Shown here one piece after another: positions 27,262-37,156 of a stretch of 64,000 bases of DNA. The position numbers and the translations under genes are program-made. A model generated the notes under the pieces. The model was not told the DNA's origin. It saw only the letters and a program-made list of their open reading frames with translations, and searched no databases. The stretch lies in assembly GCF_023822005.2 (NCBI RefSeq), contig NZ_CP098806.1, forward strand, positions 5,640,501 through 5,704,500, given 5' to 3'. The first letter of the stretch is position 1. Each line of letters starts with the position of its first letter. This DNA comes from Dyadobacter fanqingshengii (lineage in GTDB: Bacteria > Bacteroidota > Bacteroidia > Cytophagales > Spirosomataceae).

Positions 27262-29865
27262 TCATATCTCCACACTGCCTACGTTTTCGAAGATCAGGTC
27301 ACCTTTTGAATTCAGCTCCATCATAATCACCGAATCCCTGGCAACTTGTCCGCTTAATATGCCTTTGGACAACTCGTTCAGAATCCTGCGTTGCATTACA
27401 CGTTTCAAAGGACGCGCTCCGAATGAGGGATCAAACCCATCCTCGCCCAACTTAGCAAGCGCTTCATCTGTGGCGTCAAGGGTTATTCCCTGTTCCAACA
27501 ACATTTTTTGAATTCCCTTAAACTGAATGTCAACGATCTTACGAATGTTTTTCAATGTAAGCGGTTCAAAAAGGACGATTTCATCGATACGGTTCAAAAA
27601 CTCAGGCCTTACCGATGCTTTCAAAAGATCGAGGACAGCCTGTTTTGCTTCTTCCACAACCAGTGTATGGTTCCAGCCTTCGTCTTCCGCAAACTTCTCC
27701 TGAATAATATGGCTTCCAATGTTCGAAGTCATGATAATAATGGTGTTCTTGAAGTTCGCAACACGGCCTTTATTATCTGTCAAACGACCTTCGTCCAGCA
27801 CTTGCAGGAGAATGTTCCAAACGTCGGGATGCCCTTTTTCAATTTCATCCAATAGGATCACACTATAAGGTTTGCGACGAACTGCTTCGGTCAATTGCCC
27901 GCCTTCGTCATAGCCCACGTATCCTGGAGGCGCGCCCACCAGCCTGCTTACGGAGTGCCGTTCCTGATACTCGCTCATATCGATCCGAACTATGGCATTT
28001 TCGTCGTTGAACAAATATTCAGCAAGCGTTTTGGCCAATTCGGTTTTTCCCACACCGGTCGGTCCCAGGAAAAGAAAGCTGCCGATCGGGCGTTTTACAT
28101 CCTGCAAACCTGCGCGGCTGCGTCGAACAGCGTCGGCAACCAATTCAATGGCTTCGTCCTGTCCGGCAACGCGGTGGTGCAAGTGATCTTCGAGCTGCAA
28201 TAGTTTTTCTCTATCGCTTTGCAGCATTTTGCTAACCGGAATGCCCGTCCATTTTGCAACCACTTCCGCAATTTCTTCGGGCGTAATTTCTTCCTGCATT
28301 AAGCTGGCTGAATCTTCCGATTGCTGCAATTCATTTAATTTATTTTGCACCTCGGGAATGCGACCGTAACGGATCTCGGCAACCTTACCAAAATCACCGG
28401 CGCGCTCCGCCTGTTCGGCTTCGAGACGCAATTGTTCGCTTTGCTCTTTTAACGTGCGAACCTCATTTACCTTGCCTTTTTCGTTTTCCCACTGTGCTTT
28501 CAGGGTGTTTCTTTCTTCGCTAAGATCAGCGATTTCCCTGTTAAGCACGGTTTCCTTGTCTTTATTATTCTCACGTCTGATCGCCTCGCGCTCGATTTCA
28601 AGTTGCATAATGCGGCGGTTCAGCTCGTCCAGCTCCTCGGGAACGCTGTCCATTTCGAGCCTCAGCTTGGAAGCTGCTTCATCCATTAAGTCAATGGCCT
28701 TGTCAGGCAAGAAACGGTCGCTAATGTAGCGGTTCGATAATTCAACAGCCGCAATAACCGCGTCATCCTGAATCCGCACGCCGTGGTGCAGCTCATATTT
28801 TTCCTTGATTCCACGCAGAATGCTGATCGCATCCGGAATATCTGGTTCATCGACCATTACAGACTGGAAACGACGTTCCAGCGCCTTGTCTTTCTCCATA
28901 TATTTTTGATATTCCTTCAATGTCGTCGCGCCGATCGCGTGCAATTCTCCCCGTGCAAGGGCTGGTTTTAGCAAGTTGGCAGCGTCCATTGCGCTTTCGC
29001 CGCCGCCACCAGCGCCGATCAAAGTATGGATCTCGTCAATGAAAAGAATGATCTCACCTTCCGAATCCGTCACTTCTTTGATGACCGCTTTCAGTCTTTC
29101 TTCAAACTCACCTTTATATTTAGCACCAGCGATCAAAAGTCCCATATCCAGGGATACAATAATCTTCGATTTTAGGTTTTCGGGAATGTCGCCTTGCACA
29201 ATGCGTTGTGCGAGCCCTTCCACAATAGCCGTTTTACCCACACCGGGTTCACCTAACAGGATCGGATTGTTCTTTGTTCTCCGGCTTAAAATCTGCAAAA
29301 CGCGACGGATTTCCTCGTCCCTGCCGATGACCGGGTCTATTTTACCGGCTTTCGCCAACTCATTTAAATTTTTGCTGTATCGTTCCAGTGAGCGATATTT
29401 AGCTTCTGCATTTTGATCTTTCACAGGATTATTTTTACCTCTCAGTTCTTTAATTGCGTTAATCAGTTCATTTTCCTTGAATCCTACTTCCTTCATAAGC
29501 GTCGCTGTGGAGTCTTTTCCAGCCAGGATGCCAAGAACGAGCAGTTCAATGCTTATAAATTCGTCGTCAAATTCTTTGGTATAGTGTTGCGCTTTTGCAC
29601 TTGCAGCAGCCATATCATTGCCTAGATAAGGCTGGCCACCGCTCACGCGCGGATATCCCTCCAATATTTTTTCCAGACGATTGTTTAAAACGTCTGGACT
29701 GATATTTAGCTTATTTAGTAAAAATAGTGAAGTGTTGGGGTCCTCTTCCAGGATTGATTTCAGTACATGACCCGTTTCGATGGCCTGTTGCTGGTTTCCC
29801 TGGGCCATTTGCGCAGCATGTTGTATAATCTCCTGCGCCTTAATTGTATATTGGTTGAAGTTCAT
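27262..29865 (-). CDS. clpB: ATP-dependent disaggregase ClpB
   Basis: 867 residues, full-length ClpB. An N-domain (about 1-145), NBD1 with Walker A GEPGVGKT (about 204-211), a long coiled-coil M-domain (about 405-530) rich in Glu/Arg/Leu, and NBD2 with Walker A GPTGVGKT (about 600-607) and the [14 protein letters not shown] pore region. ClpB resolves protein aggregates with DnaK in the cytoplasm. The N-domain and M-domain distinguish it from ClpC and ClpA. No CIRCE element is visible upstream, so its heat control, if any, is by another mechanism. Confidence 0.97.
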   Translation of the reverse strand: MNFNQYTIKAQEIIQHAAQMAQGNQQQAIETGHVLKSILEEDPNTSLFLLNKLNISPDVLNNRLEKILEGYPRVSGGQPYLGNDMAAASAKAQHYTKEFDDEFISIELLVLGILAGKDSTATLMKEVGFKENELINAIKELRGKNNPVKDQNAEAKYRSLERYSKNLNELAKAGKIDPVIGRDEEIRRVLQILSRRTKNNPILLGEPGVGKTAIVEGLAQRIVQGDIPENLKSKIIVSLDMGLLIAGAKYKGEFEERLKAVIKEVTDSEGEIILFIDEIHTLIGAGGGGESAMDAANLLKPALARGELHAIGATTLKEYQKYMEKDKALERRFQSVMVDEPDIPDAISILRGIKEKYELHHGVRIQDDAVIAAVELSNRYISDRFLPDKAIDLMDEAASKLRLEMDSVPEELDELNRRIMQLEIEREAIRRENNKDKETVLNREIADLSEERNTLKAQWENEKGKVNEVRTLKEQSEQLRLEAEQAERAGDFGKVAEIRYGRIPEVQNKLNELQQSEDSASLMQEEITPEEIAEVVAKWTGIPVSKMLQSDREKLLQLEDHLHHRVAGQDEAIELVADAVRRSRAGLQDVKRPIGSFLFLGPTGVGKTELAKTLAEYLFNDENAIVRIDMSEYQERHSVSRLVGAPPGYVGYDEGGQLTEAVRRKPYSVILLDEIEKGHPDVWNILLQVLDEGRLTDNKGRVANFKNTIIIMTSNIGSHIIQEKFAEDEGWNHTLVVEEAKQAVLDLLKASVRPEFLNRIDEIVLFEPLTLKNIRKIVDIQFKGIQKMLLEQGITLDATDEALAKLGEDGFDPSFGARPLKRVMQRRILNELSKGILSGQVARDSVIMMELNSKGDLIFENVGSVEI

Positions 29866-29985
29866 GGAGATGATTGCTATGTTCTACATCACTCCATGAA
29901 AAATCGTATGCCTGATCAGAAAGTCTGAAATTTTGGCATTAAAAAAGGGGAAAGCGAAATTTTCAGGACAAAATGTCCATTATAT

Positions 29986-31215
29986 TCAAAGATTCGTCTG
30001 CGTTTTCAGCAGGTCTTCCAGTGTTTCACGTCTTCTGATCAGCTTTGCCTCGGCTTGATCAACCAGCACTTCTGCGGGTCTAAGGCGTGCATTGTAATTG
30101 GAGCTCATGGTCAGGCCGTAAGCACCGGCATTTAAAAACGCAAGCAGGTCGCCGGCTTTCACTTTTGGCAAAGTGCGATCTGTTGCAAAAGTGTCCGTTT
30201 CGCAGATATAACCAACCACATTATAAGTTTTGGGTTCACCGGAAGGGTTGGAGACATTTAAAATGTGATGGTAAGATCCATACATCATCGGACGGATCAA
30301 ATGATTCAACCCCGAATTTACATGAACAAAATTCCGCGCCGGATCTTCCTTCACTACGGTTGCATTCACCAGCAAATAACCGGACTCGCTCACCAGAAAC
30401 TTGCCCGGCTCAAACCATAACTGCAATTCTCTTCCGTATTCGCTACAAAACTTTTTGAAACGCTCGGAAATTTTTCGTCCCAGCAAATCCATATCCGTGA
30501 TCTCGTCTCCCGGCAAGTAGGAAACCTTAAAACCACCTCCTAAATCTACTATTTCAAGATCCGGGAAATGCTTTGCTGCTTCGAAAAGAATGTCTGCCAC
30601 TTTCAGGAACGGCTCGGCATCCTTAATGTCCGATCCCGTATGCTGGTGCAAACCGATAATTTTAATGTCGTATTTTTTTACAACTTCAAGGATCTGTTCC
30701 AATAACAAGACGGAGATGCCGAACTTGGAATCAGCATGTGCGGTCATGATTTTGGCATTGCCGCCTGCTGCTACATTGGGTTTTATTCTGATCAGGCAGG
30801 GCTTGGTGTTCCCGTAAGTCTGGCCAAACCATTCCAGCAACGGAATGCTATCCACATTAACGATCGCGCCCGCATCTACGGCCTCCCGAACTTCTTCGAA
30901 AGGAACGCCGCTGGGTGTGAATGTGATCTGATTTGCCGAATAACCTGCTATTAAACCCATTTCCAGCTCACCCGGAGACACAACGTCCAATTCCACGCCG
31001 ATTTCCCGCATCAACCGCAAAATGGACAAATTTGTATTCGCCTTACAAGCATATTTGATCTTCATATTAATGCCTGGAAACGCGTGTTGCAATTCCTGCA
31101 CTTTGCGTCGGATCGTCGCGCCGTCGTAAACGTAGAGCGGGCTGCCGAAGGTTTCAGTTAACTGGTGCGGATCAATGTTTTGAATCGAATATGTATTTTG
31201 AGCGGAAAGTTGCAT
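29986..31215 (-). CDS. lysA: Diaminopimelate decarboxylase
   Basis: 409 residues from the ATG at 31215; the longer frame to 31386 overlaps pyrF and has an atypical N-terminus. Fold-type III PLP enzyme: PLP lysine in KYACKAN (K58), LDVVSPGE, HQHTGSD (about 197-203), the glycine-rich DLGGGFK phosphate site and CETDTFA, which supplies the catalytic Cys and substrate contacts near the C-terminus. It decarboxylates meso-diaminopimelate to L-lysine. The gene follows pyrF by 52 bp on the minus strand. Confidence 0.95.
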   Translation of the reverse strand: MQLSAQNTYSIQNIDPHQLTETFGSPLYVYDGATIRRKVQELQHAFPGINMKIKYACKANTNLSILRLMREIGVELDVVSPGELEMGLIAGYSANQITFTPSGVPFEEVREAVDAGAIVNVDSIPLLEWFGQTYGNTKPCLIRIKPNVAAGGNAKIMTAHADSKFGISVLLLEQILEVVKKYDIKIIGLHQHTGSDIKDAEPFLKVADILFEAAKHFPDLEIVDLGGGFKVSYLPGDEITDMDLLGRKISERFKKFCSEYGRELQLWFEPGKFLVSESGYLLVNATVVKEDPARNFVHVNSGLNHLIRPMMYGSYHHILNVSNPSGEPKTYNVVGYICETDTFATDRTLPKVKAGDLLAFLNAGAYGLTMSSNYNARLRPAEVLVDQAEAKLIRRRETLEDLLKTQTNL

Positions 31216-31267
31216 GGAGCAATTTAATGGAATGACGAAAGAAGATTTATGGTGTTTTTGAAAGGGC

Positions 31268-32095
31268 CTACTGGCAATATTTATCCAGGTAAACGGCCAT
31301 TTCCTGTTGAAGCAGCTGCGCTTCTTGTTTTGCTTTTTGTGCAAAATCAACACCGTTTCCAGCGTAAATAATGCTGCGGGATGCATTTACAAGGAGTCCG
31401 CAATGTTTGTTCATGCCAAATCGGGAAAGTTCTTCAAGATTCCCGCCCTGTGCACCAACGCCGGGAACCAGCAGAAAATGATCCGGGATAATAGTTCTTA
31501 TCTTTTCAAATTCTGCGGCTTGCGTAGCGCCTACCACATACATCATGCGGTCCGGGCCTGCCCAGATTTGCGAAGTTTTGAGCACATGCTCATATAAAGG
31601 CTTGCCGTCCACTTCCAGGCGCTGAAAATCACCACTGCCCGGATTGGATGTCAATGCGAGCAGAATAACCCATTTATTTTCAAATTCCAGGAAAGGGGTT
31701 ACCGAATCGCTTCCCATATAAGGTGCGACCGTAACGGCGTCAAAATCAAGGCCGGAAGCCGATGGATCAAAAAATGTTCTGGCGTAAAGGCCGGATGTGT
31801 TCCCAATGTCGCCGCGTTTGGCATCCGCGATTGTAAAATGGCTTTTAGGAATGTATTCAATGGTTTTTTGCAAACTTTCCCAACCTCTTACTCCCGATGC
31901 TTCATAAAATGCAATGTTTGGCTTGTAGGAAACACAAAAATCCGCAGTGGCGTCGATGATCTGTTTGTTAAACTCAAATACAGGATCGGCTGCTTTGTTC
32001 AGATGCGCAGGGATTTTCCTGATATCTGTGTCAAGCCCTATACATAAATAGGATTTTTTCTGGGAAATTTGTTCAAACAGCGCTTCGTACGTCAT
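31268..32095 (-). CDS. pyrF: Orotidine 5'-phosphate decarboxylase (type 2)
   Basis: 275 residues, the longer bacterial type 2 form. CIGLDTD (18-24) and the catalytic [12 protein letters not shown] (91-102; D91, K93, D96) are present. It makes UMP from OMP in de novo pyrimidine synthesis. It heads a probable pyrF-lysA transcript (52-bp gap) and is divergent from rfbC, 103 bp apart. Confidence 0.96.
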   Translation of the reverse strand: MTYEALFEQISQKKSYLCIGLDTDIRKIPAHLNKAADPVFEFNKQIIDATADFCVSYKPNIAFYEASGVRGWESLQKTIEYIPKSHFTIADAKRGDIGNTSGLYARTFFDPSASGLDFDAVTVAPYMGSDSVTPFLEFENKWVILLALTSNPGSGDFQRLEVDGKPLYEHVLKTSQIWAGPDRMMYVVGATQAAEFEKIRTIIPDHFLLVPGVGAQGGNLEELSRFGMNKHCGLLVNASRSIIYAGNGVDFAQKAKQEAQLLQQEMAVYLDKYCQ

Positions 32096-32143
32096 GATTT
32101 CGGAAATAATGCGCCGAAATTACAACCTCTATCAATAGATTCA

Positions 32144-32151
32144 TAAATTTG
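32144..32151 (+). promoter_or_regulatory. Possible -7 promoter element for rfbC
   Basis: TAAATTTG matches TAnnTTTG and lies 47 bp before the rfbC ATG in the pyrF/rfbC divergent gap. The -33 TTG is not clear (TTA at about 22 bp). Confidence 0.38.
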
Positions 32152-32198
32152 TGACAAGATTAAGGCTTACCATTACCAACCAACAGAAATAATATTTT

Positions 32199-32747
32199 AT
32201 GCAGATTCGCGAAACTTCCATTGCCGGATTAGTTGAACTTACCCCACGTGTTTTTCATGACGATCGTGGAATGTTTTTTGAATCTTATAATGAGCAGATC
32301 TTTAAGCAGTTGGGCTTGCCGACTAATTTTGTGCAAGACAATCAGTCATTCTCAAAAAAAGGGGTGGTAAGAGGTTTGCATTTTCAAAAGGCGCCCTTCG
32401 CACAAGGCAAGCTTGTGAGGGTTATTTCCGGTAAGGTTTTAGACGTTGCCGTTGATATCCGTCCCGAGTCACCAACATTTGGAAAACATGAAATTTTCGA
32501 ACTAAGCAGCGAGAAAAACAACATTGCTTACGTTCCGGAAGGTTTTGCACATGGTTTTGTTGCTTTGGAAGATTCTATTTTCTCTTACAAATGCACGAAC
32601 ATCTACAATAAGGAATCTGAATCCGGGATTTTATGGAATGATGAGGATCTGGCGATCAACTGGGGAATTGAAAATGCAAACGTTTCGGATAAGGATCAAA
32701 TCCTTCCAACGTTCCGCTCGCTGTTTGGCGATCTGATAAAGATCTGA
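32199..32747 (+). CDS. rfbC: dTDP-4-dehydrorhamnose 3,5-epimerase
   Basis: 182 residues, full-length RmlC/RfbC cupin. Landmarks: PRVFHDDRG near residue 15-23, NQSFSKKGVVRGLHFQ (about 47-62) with the catalytic His, GKVLDVAVDIR, and YVPEGFAHGFVAL (about 111-123). It isomerises dTDP-4-keto-6-deoxyglucose on the way to dTDP-rhamnose for cell-surface polysaccharide. The rest of the rml cluster is not in the window, so this is a solitary copy. Confidence 0.93.
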   Translation: MQIRETSIAGLVELTPRVFHDDRGMFFESYNEQIFKQLGLPTNFVQDNQSFSKKGVVRGLHFQKAPFAQGKLVRVISGKVLDVAVDIRPESPTFGKHEIFELSSEKNNIAYVPEGFAHGFVALEDSIFSYKCTNIYNKESESGILWNDEDLAINWGIENANVSDKDQILPTFRSLFGDLIKI

Positions 32748-32767
32748 TCCATTCAAAAGCGGATATC

Positions 32768-33448
32768 TTATTTTTCAAATAGTTCTTCCAGCGCCTTGGA
32801 AGCTACTTTTTTTGCGGAATTTGGATTTTGGCCGGTAATTAACCTTTCATCCATTTCAATGAACTCCATAAAAGGAATCATTGATTTGGTATAATGTGCG
32901 CCGCGCTCTTTCAGTTTGTCTTCCAGATAAAACGGCACTTCGCTTACAAAGCTCATGAGGGCTTCTTCTACATTGGAAAAGCCGGTGACGTATTTGTCCT
33001 GGATCAGATAGGAACCGTCGGAAAGTTTTACATTCAGCAGGCCGCAAACGCCGTGACACACCGCGGAGACCATTCCATTGCGCTCGTATATATTTCTAAC
33101 AATGTCTTGCAACACGGTGTTTTCGGCTAAGTCCCACATGGCCCCGTGCCCGCCAGCGAAGTAAATGAGGCGGTAGTCGCTAGGGTCAATTTGAATAGGG
33201 GACAGGGAGTTGTCTAGTTTTGCCCGGAACGAAGCGTCTTCCCAGTATTTTGCATTGCATTCATCTTTCAATTCAAGACTGCGCTCGTCAATCGGAATCT
33301 TGCCGCCGAGCGGGCTGACAATGTCCATCAGAACCCTGCGTTTAGCCATCACATCATAAAAATACGTCAGTTCACTCAGCCATAAACCTGTTTTCCCGCC
33401 TTTGGTGGGGAATGCGTCATGATTGGTGCAAACGATAAGGACTTTCAT
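32768..33448 (-). CDS. DJ-1/PfpI superfamily protein (Hsp31-like, class I GATase fold)
   Basis: 226 residues from the ATG at 33448; the longer frame to 33547 adds an unlikely N-terminus. It has KGGKTGLWLSEL near residue 15, FAGGHGAMWDL (about 93-103) and an intact nucleophile elbow SAVCHGVCGLL. This fits the large DJ-1 group that includes Hsp31/YajL-like glyoxalase or deglycase-type proteins. Its role is probably in stress or aldehyde detoxification. Unlike the PfpI homologue at 26497-27048, it keeps the catalytic Cys. Confidence 0.85.
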   Translation of the reverse strand: MKVLIVCTNHDAFPTKGGKTGLWLSELTYFYDVMAKRRVLMDIVSPLGGKIPIDERSLELKDECNAKYWEDASFRAKLDNSLSPIQIDPSDYRLIYFAGGHGAMWDLAENTVLQDIVRNIYERNGMVSAVCHGVCGLLNVKLSDGSYLIQDKYVTGFSNVEEALMSFVSEVPFYLEDKLKERGAHYTKSMIPFMEFIEMDERLITGQNPNSAKKVASKALEELFEK

Positions 33449-33570
33449 AAGATCTTCCGAAGTTACTGGCTGAAAGATAAATAAAATCAAATGAGATTCC
33501 AGCTGAAAAACAGAATGACATGCACCGTAATGCATGTCATCTTTCAAGAGCTGCGATATGAAGAAGGGTT

Positions 33571-34230
33571 TTAATTCAATAATTGGTTTTTGTATGCAAA
33601 TGCAACTGCTGCTGCTGTGCTTTTGGTGCCGGTTTTTTCTAAAACGCGTAACCTGTGACCTTCCACTGTCCGCACACTGATGAAAAGCTTATCGCTGATC
33701 TCAGCCGTTGAGAAGCCGTCGCATATCAATTGAAGGACTTCTTTTTCTCTCGAAGAAAGGGCAACATTGCAGGCATTTGGGAAGAATGGATGCTTATTAA
33801 CCTGCCGTGTGACCATTTTCCGATGCATGGCTTTGGAGACGAAGTCGTTATAATAAAAACCTTCCTCATCCACCCGGCGAATTGCTTTTTCAACTTCGTC
33901 GGGACTTGTATCTTTTAATAAATAACCCTGAACCCCTTTTTCCAGCATGTGAATGACGAAACGATCCTCATTATACATCGAAACCACGATCACTTTAATG
34001 TTGGGAAATCGTTCAAATGCAGCTTCCGTGGCCTGAATGCCATCCATAACCGGCATTTGCAAGTCCATAAAGACGATATCAGGCGTGTTGGCGGGCAAAC
34101 GGTCTAGTAATTCCTGGCCATTGGCCGCTTCCAGTATAAATTCGAAATCGGGAATGCCGCTCAGCATAGAGATAAATCCCTTTCTGAACAATTCGTGATC
34201 ATCGGCAATTCCCAGTTTTAAGGTTTTCAT
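33571..34230 (-). CDS. LuxR/NarL-family response regulator
   Basis: 219 residues. A receiver domain (1-120) with the acidic pair D10-D11, phosphoacceptor D56 in FMDLQMP, and the conserved Lys in YLLKDTS. A C-terminal LuxR-type helix-turn-helix (about 152-215) has LSSREKEVLQLICDGFS and the SVRTVEGHR recognition region. It is a phosphorylation-controlled DNA-binding regulator. It starts 6 bp after the histidine kinase gene, forming an obvious two-component pair. Confidence 0.94.
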   Translation of the reverse strand: MKTLKLGIADDHELFRKGFISMLSGIPDFEFILEAANGQELLDRLPANTPDIVFMDLQMPVMDGIQATEAAFERFPNIKVIVVSMYNEDRFVIHMLEKGVQGYLLKDTSPDEVEKAIRRVDEEGFYYNDFVSKAMHRKMVTRQVNKHPFFPNACNVALSSREKEVLQLICDGFSTAEISDKLFISVRTVEGHRLRVLEKTGTKSTAAAVAFAYKNQLLN

Positions 34231-34236
34231 ATTGAT

Positions 34237-35100
34237 TTAAATGTTCACGCGCTCACGACGAAATGGATGCAAAGGTTCCGGTTTGCTGTCTGAAACCGGT
34301 ATCATAGGGATCTGTGCAAATGCACTAGCGCCGCCTTTTTCGGGTTTTTCGTATTGAACTGTTCCGTTAACAATTGCCAGGCGGCTTTCAATTCCCAGTA
34401 AACCCAATCCGGCGAGGTTGCTTTCTTTAATTTTTTCGGGATCGAACCCTACACCGTTATCGGTCACTTTCAGGCCGATCATCTGGTCATTGATTTCCAG
34501 CCTGATGTCAATTTTCGAGCAGCTGGCATGCTTGATCGCATTATTGACCAGCTCTTGCATAATGCGGTAAAGCGTAAGTTCGAGTTTCTGGCCCTGACGC
34601 GGAAAGTCGTCCGTGTTAGCCTGAAACGTAATTGCGAGGTTATTATCCTCTTCTAATTTATGGATAAATTCTTCAATTGCCTCCATCAGACCAAACCTTT
34701 CCAATGTTGTTGGCACCAGATCGCGCGTGATGCGCCTTACATGCAGGATCGTTTCTTCAACAAGCGTCTGCGATTTCTTCATGATCTGATCTTCCTTCTC
34801 ATTCCCGCTGTTGCCGACCATTTTACTAAGCTGGTTGAGACTCAACTTCGTGAGAGACAGCATTGTGCCGATATCATCGTGCAAATCCTGCGCAATACGG
34901 CGCCTTTCCGTTTCTTCCGAATTTAAGGCCGTGTCCAGCAAAAGCCGATTGTAATTTTTTTCAATGTCGCTGATCCGCTTTTCTTCCTCGAAGCGCCTTT
35001 TTTGATAGTACATTACAAATGAGATCATGCAAAATGCCATGGTCAACATTGCCAGTGAGGCAATGAGTAAAGCCCATTTCAACTCTTCACTGTTTTGCAT
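34237..35100 (-). CDS. Sensor histidine kinase (HisKA_3/NarX type) with one membrane helix
   Basis: 287 residues from the ATG at 35100. One TM helix (about 9-31), a short coiled linker, a HisKA_3 dimerisation domain with phosphorylated H74 in RRIAQDLHDDIG, and a HATPase_c domain with an N-box region and DNGVGFDPE (about 207-215). No sensor domain is present, so signal sensing must come from elsewhere; the 7TM protein encoded immediately upstream (14-bp overlap) is the natural candidate. Partner of the LuxR regulator 6 bp downstream. Confidence 0.92.
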   Translation of the reverse strand: MQNSEELKWALLIASLAMLTMAFCMISFVMYYQKRRFEEEKRISDIEKNYNRLLLDTALNSEETERRRIAQDLHDDIGTMLSLTKLSLNQLSKMVGNSGNEKEDQIMKKSQTLVEETILHVRRITRDLVPTTLERFGLMEAIEEFIHKLEEDNNLAITFQANTDDFPRQGQKLELTLYRIMQELVNNAIKHASCSKIDIRLEINDQMIGLKVTDNGVGFDPEKIKESNLAGLGLLGIESRLAIVNGTVQYEKPEKGGASAFAQIPMIPVSDSKPEPLHPFRRERVNI

Positions 35101-35785
35101 AATCGGCCGCCGAAAAATGATAAATACCAACGCTAAAAAACAACGCGCACACTATTTCAAAAATGGTGGGAATGGTTTCGGTGATACCCATGTCAACCGA
35201 GTGATTCCAAGTGGCTGTATAATGTAAGACCGGGGCAATAAATATAAAACTCGAATAATATAAGAGTAATCCTGAACACACCCAGAAAAACGGGAAAGTC
35301 AGCAGATTGGGGATTTGTAACGACTTAATGATTTCGTAGAAGAACAGCAAGATCAATGTAATAATTAAAACTCCTTCGACTGTTTTTGCAAATAAAACCG
35401 CGCGATGGTTGTGGAGGTCAGTGATTTCTGAATTTGAATTAAATACATCCCATGCTGTAAAAGCAAAAAAACCAACTATGGAAGCCAATAGTCCTTTCTT
35501 CAATGAAGACGAGTCAAACTTAAAGTAAAACATTCCTCCTAAAAACGCATAGTTGACTGGAATAGCCAGGTTGAAATATAGTATGTTATTTTCATGATTA
35601 GCAGCTGAACACAACATTGCAATATCAATTAACAGCTTGATAATCAAATAAAAAAGTAACAATTTAAATGAAGGGTCTATATAAGCTTTACGAAGAATAA
35701 TTAAAATTAGAGGTATCAGGGTAATGAATACTGCAATACTTGGCAACGGATTTCTGAAACAATATGAAATATAGATTTCAAGCAT
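35087..35785 (-). CDS. Seven-helix membrane protein, putative sensor
   Basis: 232 residues with seven hydrophobic helices (roughly 12-32, 40-58, 68-88, 98-115, 125-146, 157-180, 195-216). No recognised domain. The 14-bp overlap with the histidine kinase start at 35100 implies translational coupling. The kinase lacks its own input domain, so this protein probably supplies the signal input; that is an inference. Codon use looks more AT-rich than the flanking housekeeping genes. Confidence 0.7.
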   Translation of the reverse strand: MLEIYISYCFRNPLPSIAVFITLIPLILIILRKAYIDPSFKLLLFYLIIKLLIDIAMLCSAANHENNILYFNLAIPVNYAFLGGMFYFKFDSSSLKKGLLASIVGFFAFTAWDVFNSNSEITDLHNHRAVLFAKTVEGVLIITLILLFFYEIIKSLQIPNLLTFPFFWVCSGLLLYYSSFIFIAPVLHYTATWNHSVDMGITETIPTIFEIVCALFFSVGIYHFSAADYAKQ

Positions 35786-35807
35786 ATAGTGTGTATATTA
35801 TTACTGC

Positions 35808-36221
35808 TTAACATTGATGCGGGCAAAGCGGCCCACCTGTCATTGCTTCTTTTTTAGCAGGCATGTCCTTCATTCCGCCTAACCGGGCAGTTTTTGTAAG
35901 GTCGTTGCCGTAAGCATCAACGGGGATGAGCACGAGTCTGGAAGTTGGTCTTTTCGATCCAATGCCCAAGCCGGATTTTTGGTCCACTACATTCTCTTCT
36001 TCCTCTGTAATGCCATAGTATACCCGGAATCCCACGCAGGTTTCGCCATGAATACTCATTAATTCGTTGAATGTATGTATTCCGAAGAACTCGGCTTTTA
36101 CATAGTTTTCGCCACGAAGCGTGATCTCCTGCTCCCTTTTCTGGAAAGGTTCTGTAATTCTTAATGCTTGTTCGGCTGAGATCAGCTGTCCTTCTTTACC
36201 TGTAAATTTCCGTGAATCCAT
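35808..36221 (-). CDS. Soluble protein of unknown function with a C-terminal Cys motif
   Basis: 137 residues from the ATG at 36221 (the frame stays open to 36410). I do not recognise it. It has no signal peptide or membrane helix. Visible parts: a charged N-terminus, a segment GETCVGFRVYYGI, and a C-terminal GGPLCPHQC with two Cys and one His that could bind a metal or form a disulphide. It lies 22 bp upstream of the 7TM protein and is first in the cluster leading to the kinase and regulator, so a role in the same signal pathway is likely but unproven. Confidence 0.6.
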   Translation of the reverse strand: MDSRKFTGKEGQLISAEQALRITEPFQKREQEITLRGENYVKAEFFGIHTFNELMSIHGETCVGFRVYYGITEEEENVVDQKSGLGIGSKRPTSRLVLIPVDAYGNDLTKTARLGGMKDMPAKKEAMTGGPLCPHQC

Positions 36222-36626
36222 AAACTGTATTAGAGAATTTAAAAATTTCTTGATATACGTAAATGTAACCTTCGCCAGCCTTAACACCAAGCCGTTTTGA
36301 TTGTATTGAGTTAACGGTTTTTTGGTAAAGTATTGCATATCAGATGTTTCTAAAATGGTCTCGGGCTTAAAACACGTAATTCTACCTATTACATTGGGGA
36401 TTATTACCAAGGTGTCAAAAGCCGGTTACGCATTTTACAAATCAGGGGTTATGACGCTAAAAAGAAAGTGCTTGGCAGGCGACATTTGTAAAGCGTTATG
36501 GGAGAAATGTTTAGAGCAATTTCTCGCAAAGATTAAGGGTTAGGTTAACATTCGAAAGCCGTGAGGGACATCCATCACGGCTTTTTTGATATCTTGGAAG
36601 TCTTAATCATCATCCCTTTCATAATA
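36222..36626. other. Intergenic region with an orphan terminator
   Basis: About 405 bp between two divergent genes. Apart from the N-terminal extension of the unknown gene's frame, it holds an open frame on the plus strand (36322-36543; an internal ATG at 36451 would give 30 residues) ending 11 bp before a strong plus-strand terminator (36555-36588). No promoter consensus is evident. This could be a small gene, a small RNA, or an attenuated leader of the SelW-like gene. Confidence 0.5.
36555..36588 (+). terminator. Orphan intrinsic terminator or attenuator
   Basis: AAAGCCGTGA (36555-36564) pairs with TCACGGCTTT (36575-36584), followed by more T residues (to 36587). It points rightward and lies 39 bp before the SelW-like start, with no established gene before it. 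Confidence 0.8.
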
Positions 36627-36902
36627 ATGAAACCCACGATTAATATTGAATACTGCCCTAAATGTGGCTGGCTGCTGCGATCCGCTTGGATGGCGCAGGA
36701 ATTACTTACCACATTTACTGATGATTTATATGCCGTTCAACTCATCCCATCGGAGGTTGCCGGACGATACATCATCAGTATGGGCGACCTTGTTTTATGG
36801 GATCGAAAGCGGGAAGGGCACTTTCCGGAACCAAAGGAAATCAAAAAACTGGTCCGTGATCAGATCGATCCGGAGCGAAGTCTCGGCCATTCTGATAGGT
36901 AA
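36627..36902 (+). CDS. SelT/SelW/SelH (Rdx) family thioredoxin-fold protein, Cys form
   Basis: 91 residues from the ATG at 36627; an open N-terminal extension to 36561 overlaps the upstream terminator and is rejected. The redox motif YCPKCGW (about 9-15) has Cys in both positions where eukaryotic homologues carry selenocysteine. The rest has the family's beta-alpha layout with IISMGDLVLWDRKREG near residue 48. Likely a small cytoplasmic thiol-redox protein; substrates are unknown. Confidence 0.8.
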   Translation: MKPTINIEYCPKCGWLLRSAWMAQELLTTFTDDLYAVQLIPSEVAGRYIISMGDLVLWDRKREGHFPEPKEIKKLVRDQIDPERSLGHSDR

Positions 36903-37156
36903 TTGCTGGAATCATCGCATAGTAGGACAATATGTCGCCCTATGGGGAGTGGTTACTGCAATTTTGGCATTAGGCTATTCCCTGTTTAATTGGGATAATT
37001 TGGTGCTTTTCGAGAAAAGTAGTGCTTTAAATATTGCAAGGGGCTATTACGCGAACATCCTGAGACAATATATTTTCGAATTTTAACCAAAAAATAATCT
37101 TTGGCACGTAGTTTTTCGTTAATGTATAAAACTTGTGAATCTTAAACGCGATAGCT
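36903..37156. other. Intergenic region, no gene found
   Basis: About 254 bp, AT-rich. The open frame that runs through it from within the SelW-like gene (to 37086) is out of frame with that gene and shows no recognisable protein features. No repeat or hairpin of note. Confidence 0.5.

Noticed and set aside
29866..29985. Search for a CIRCE heat-shock element upstream of clpB
   Set aside because: No TTAGCACTC-N9-GAGTGCTAA or similar inverted repeat is present.
36646..37086. Plus-strand frame of 146 codons over the SelW-like gene and the gap
   Set aside because: Out of frame with the recognised SelW-like CxxC protein and without domain or signal features in its own part.
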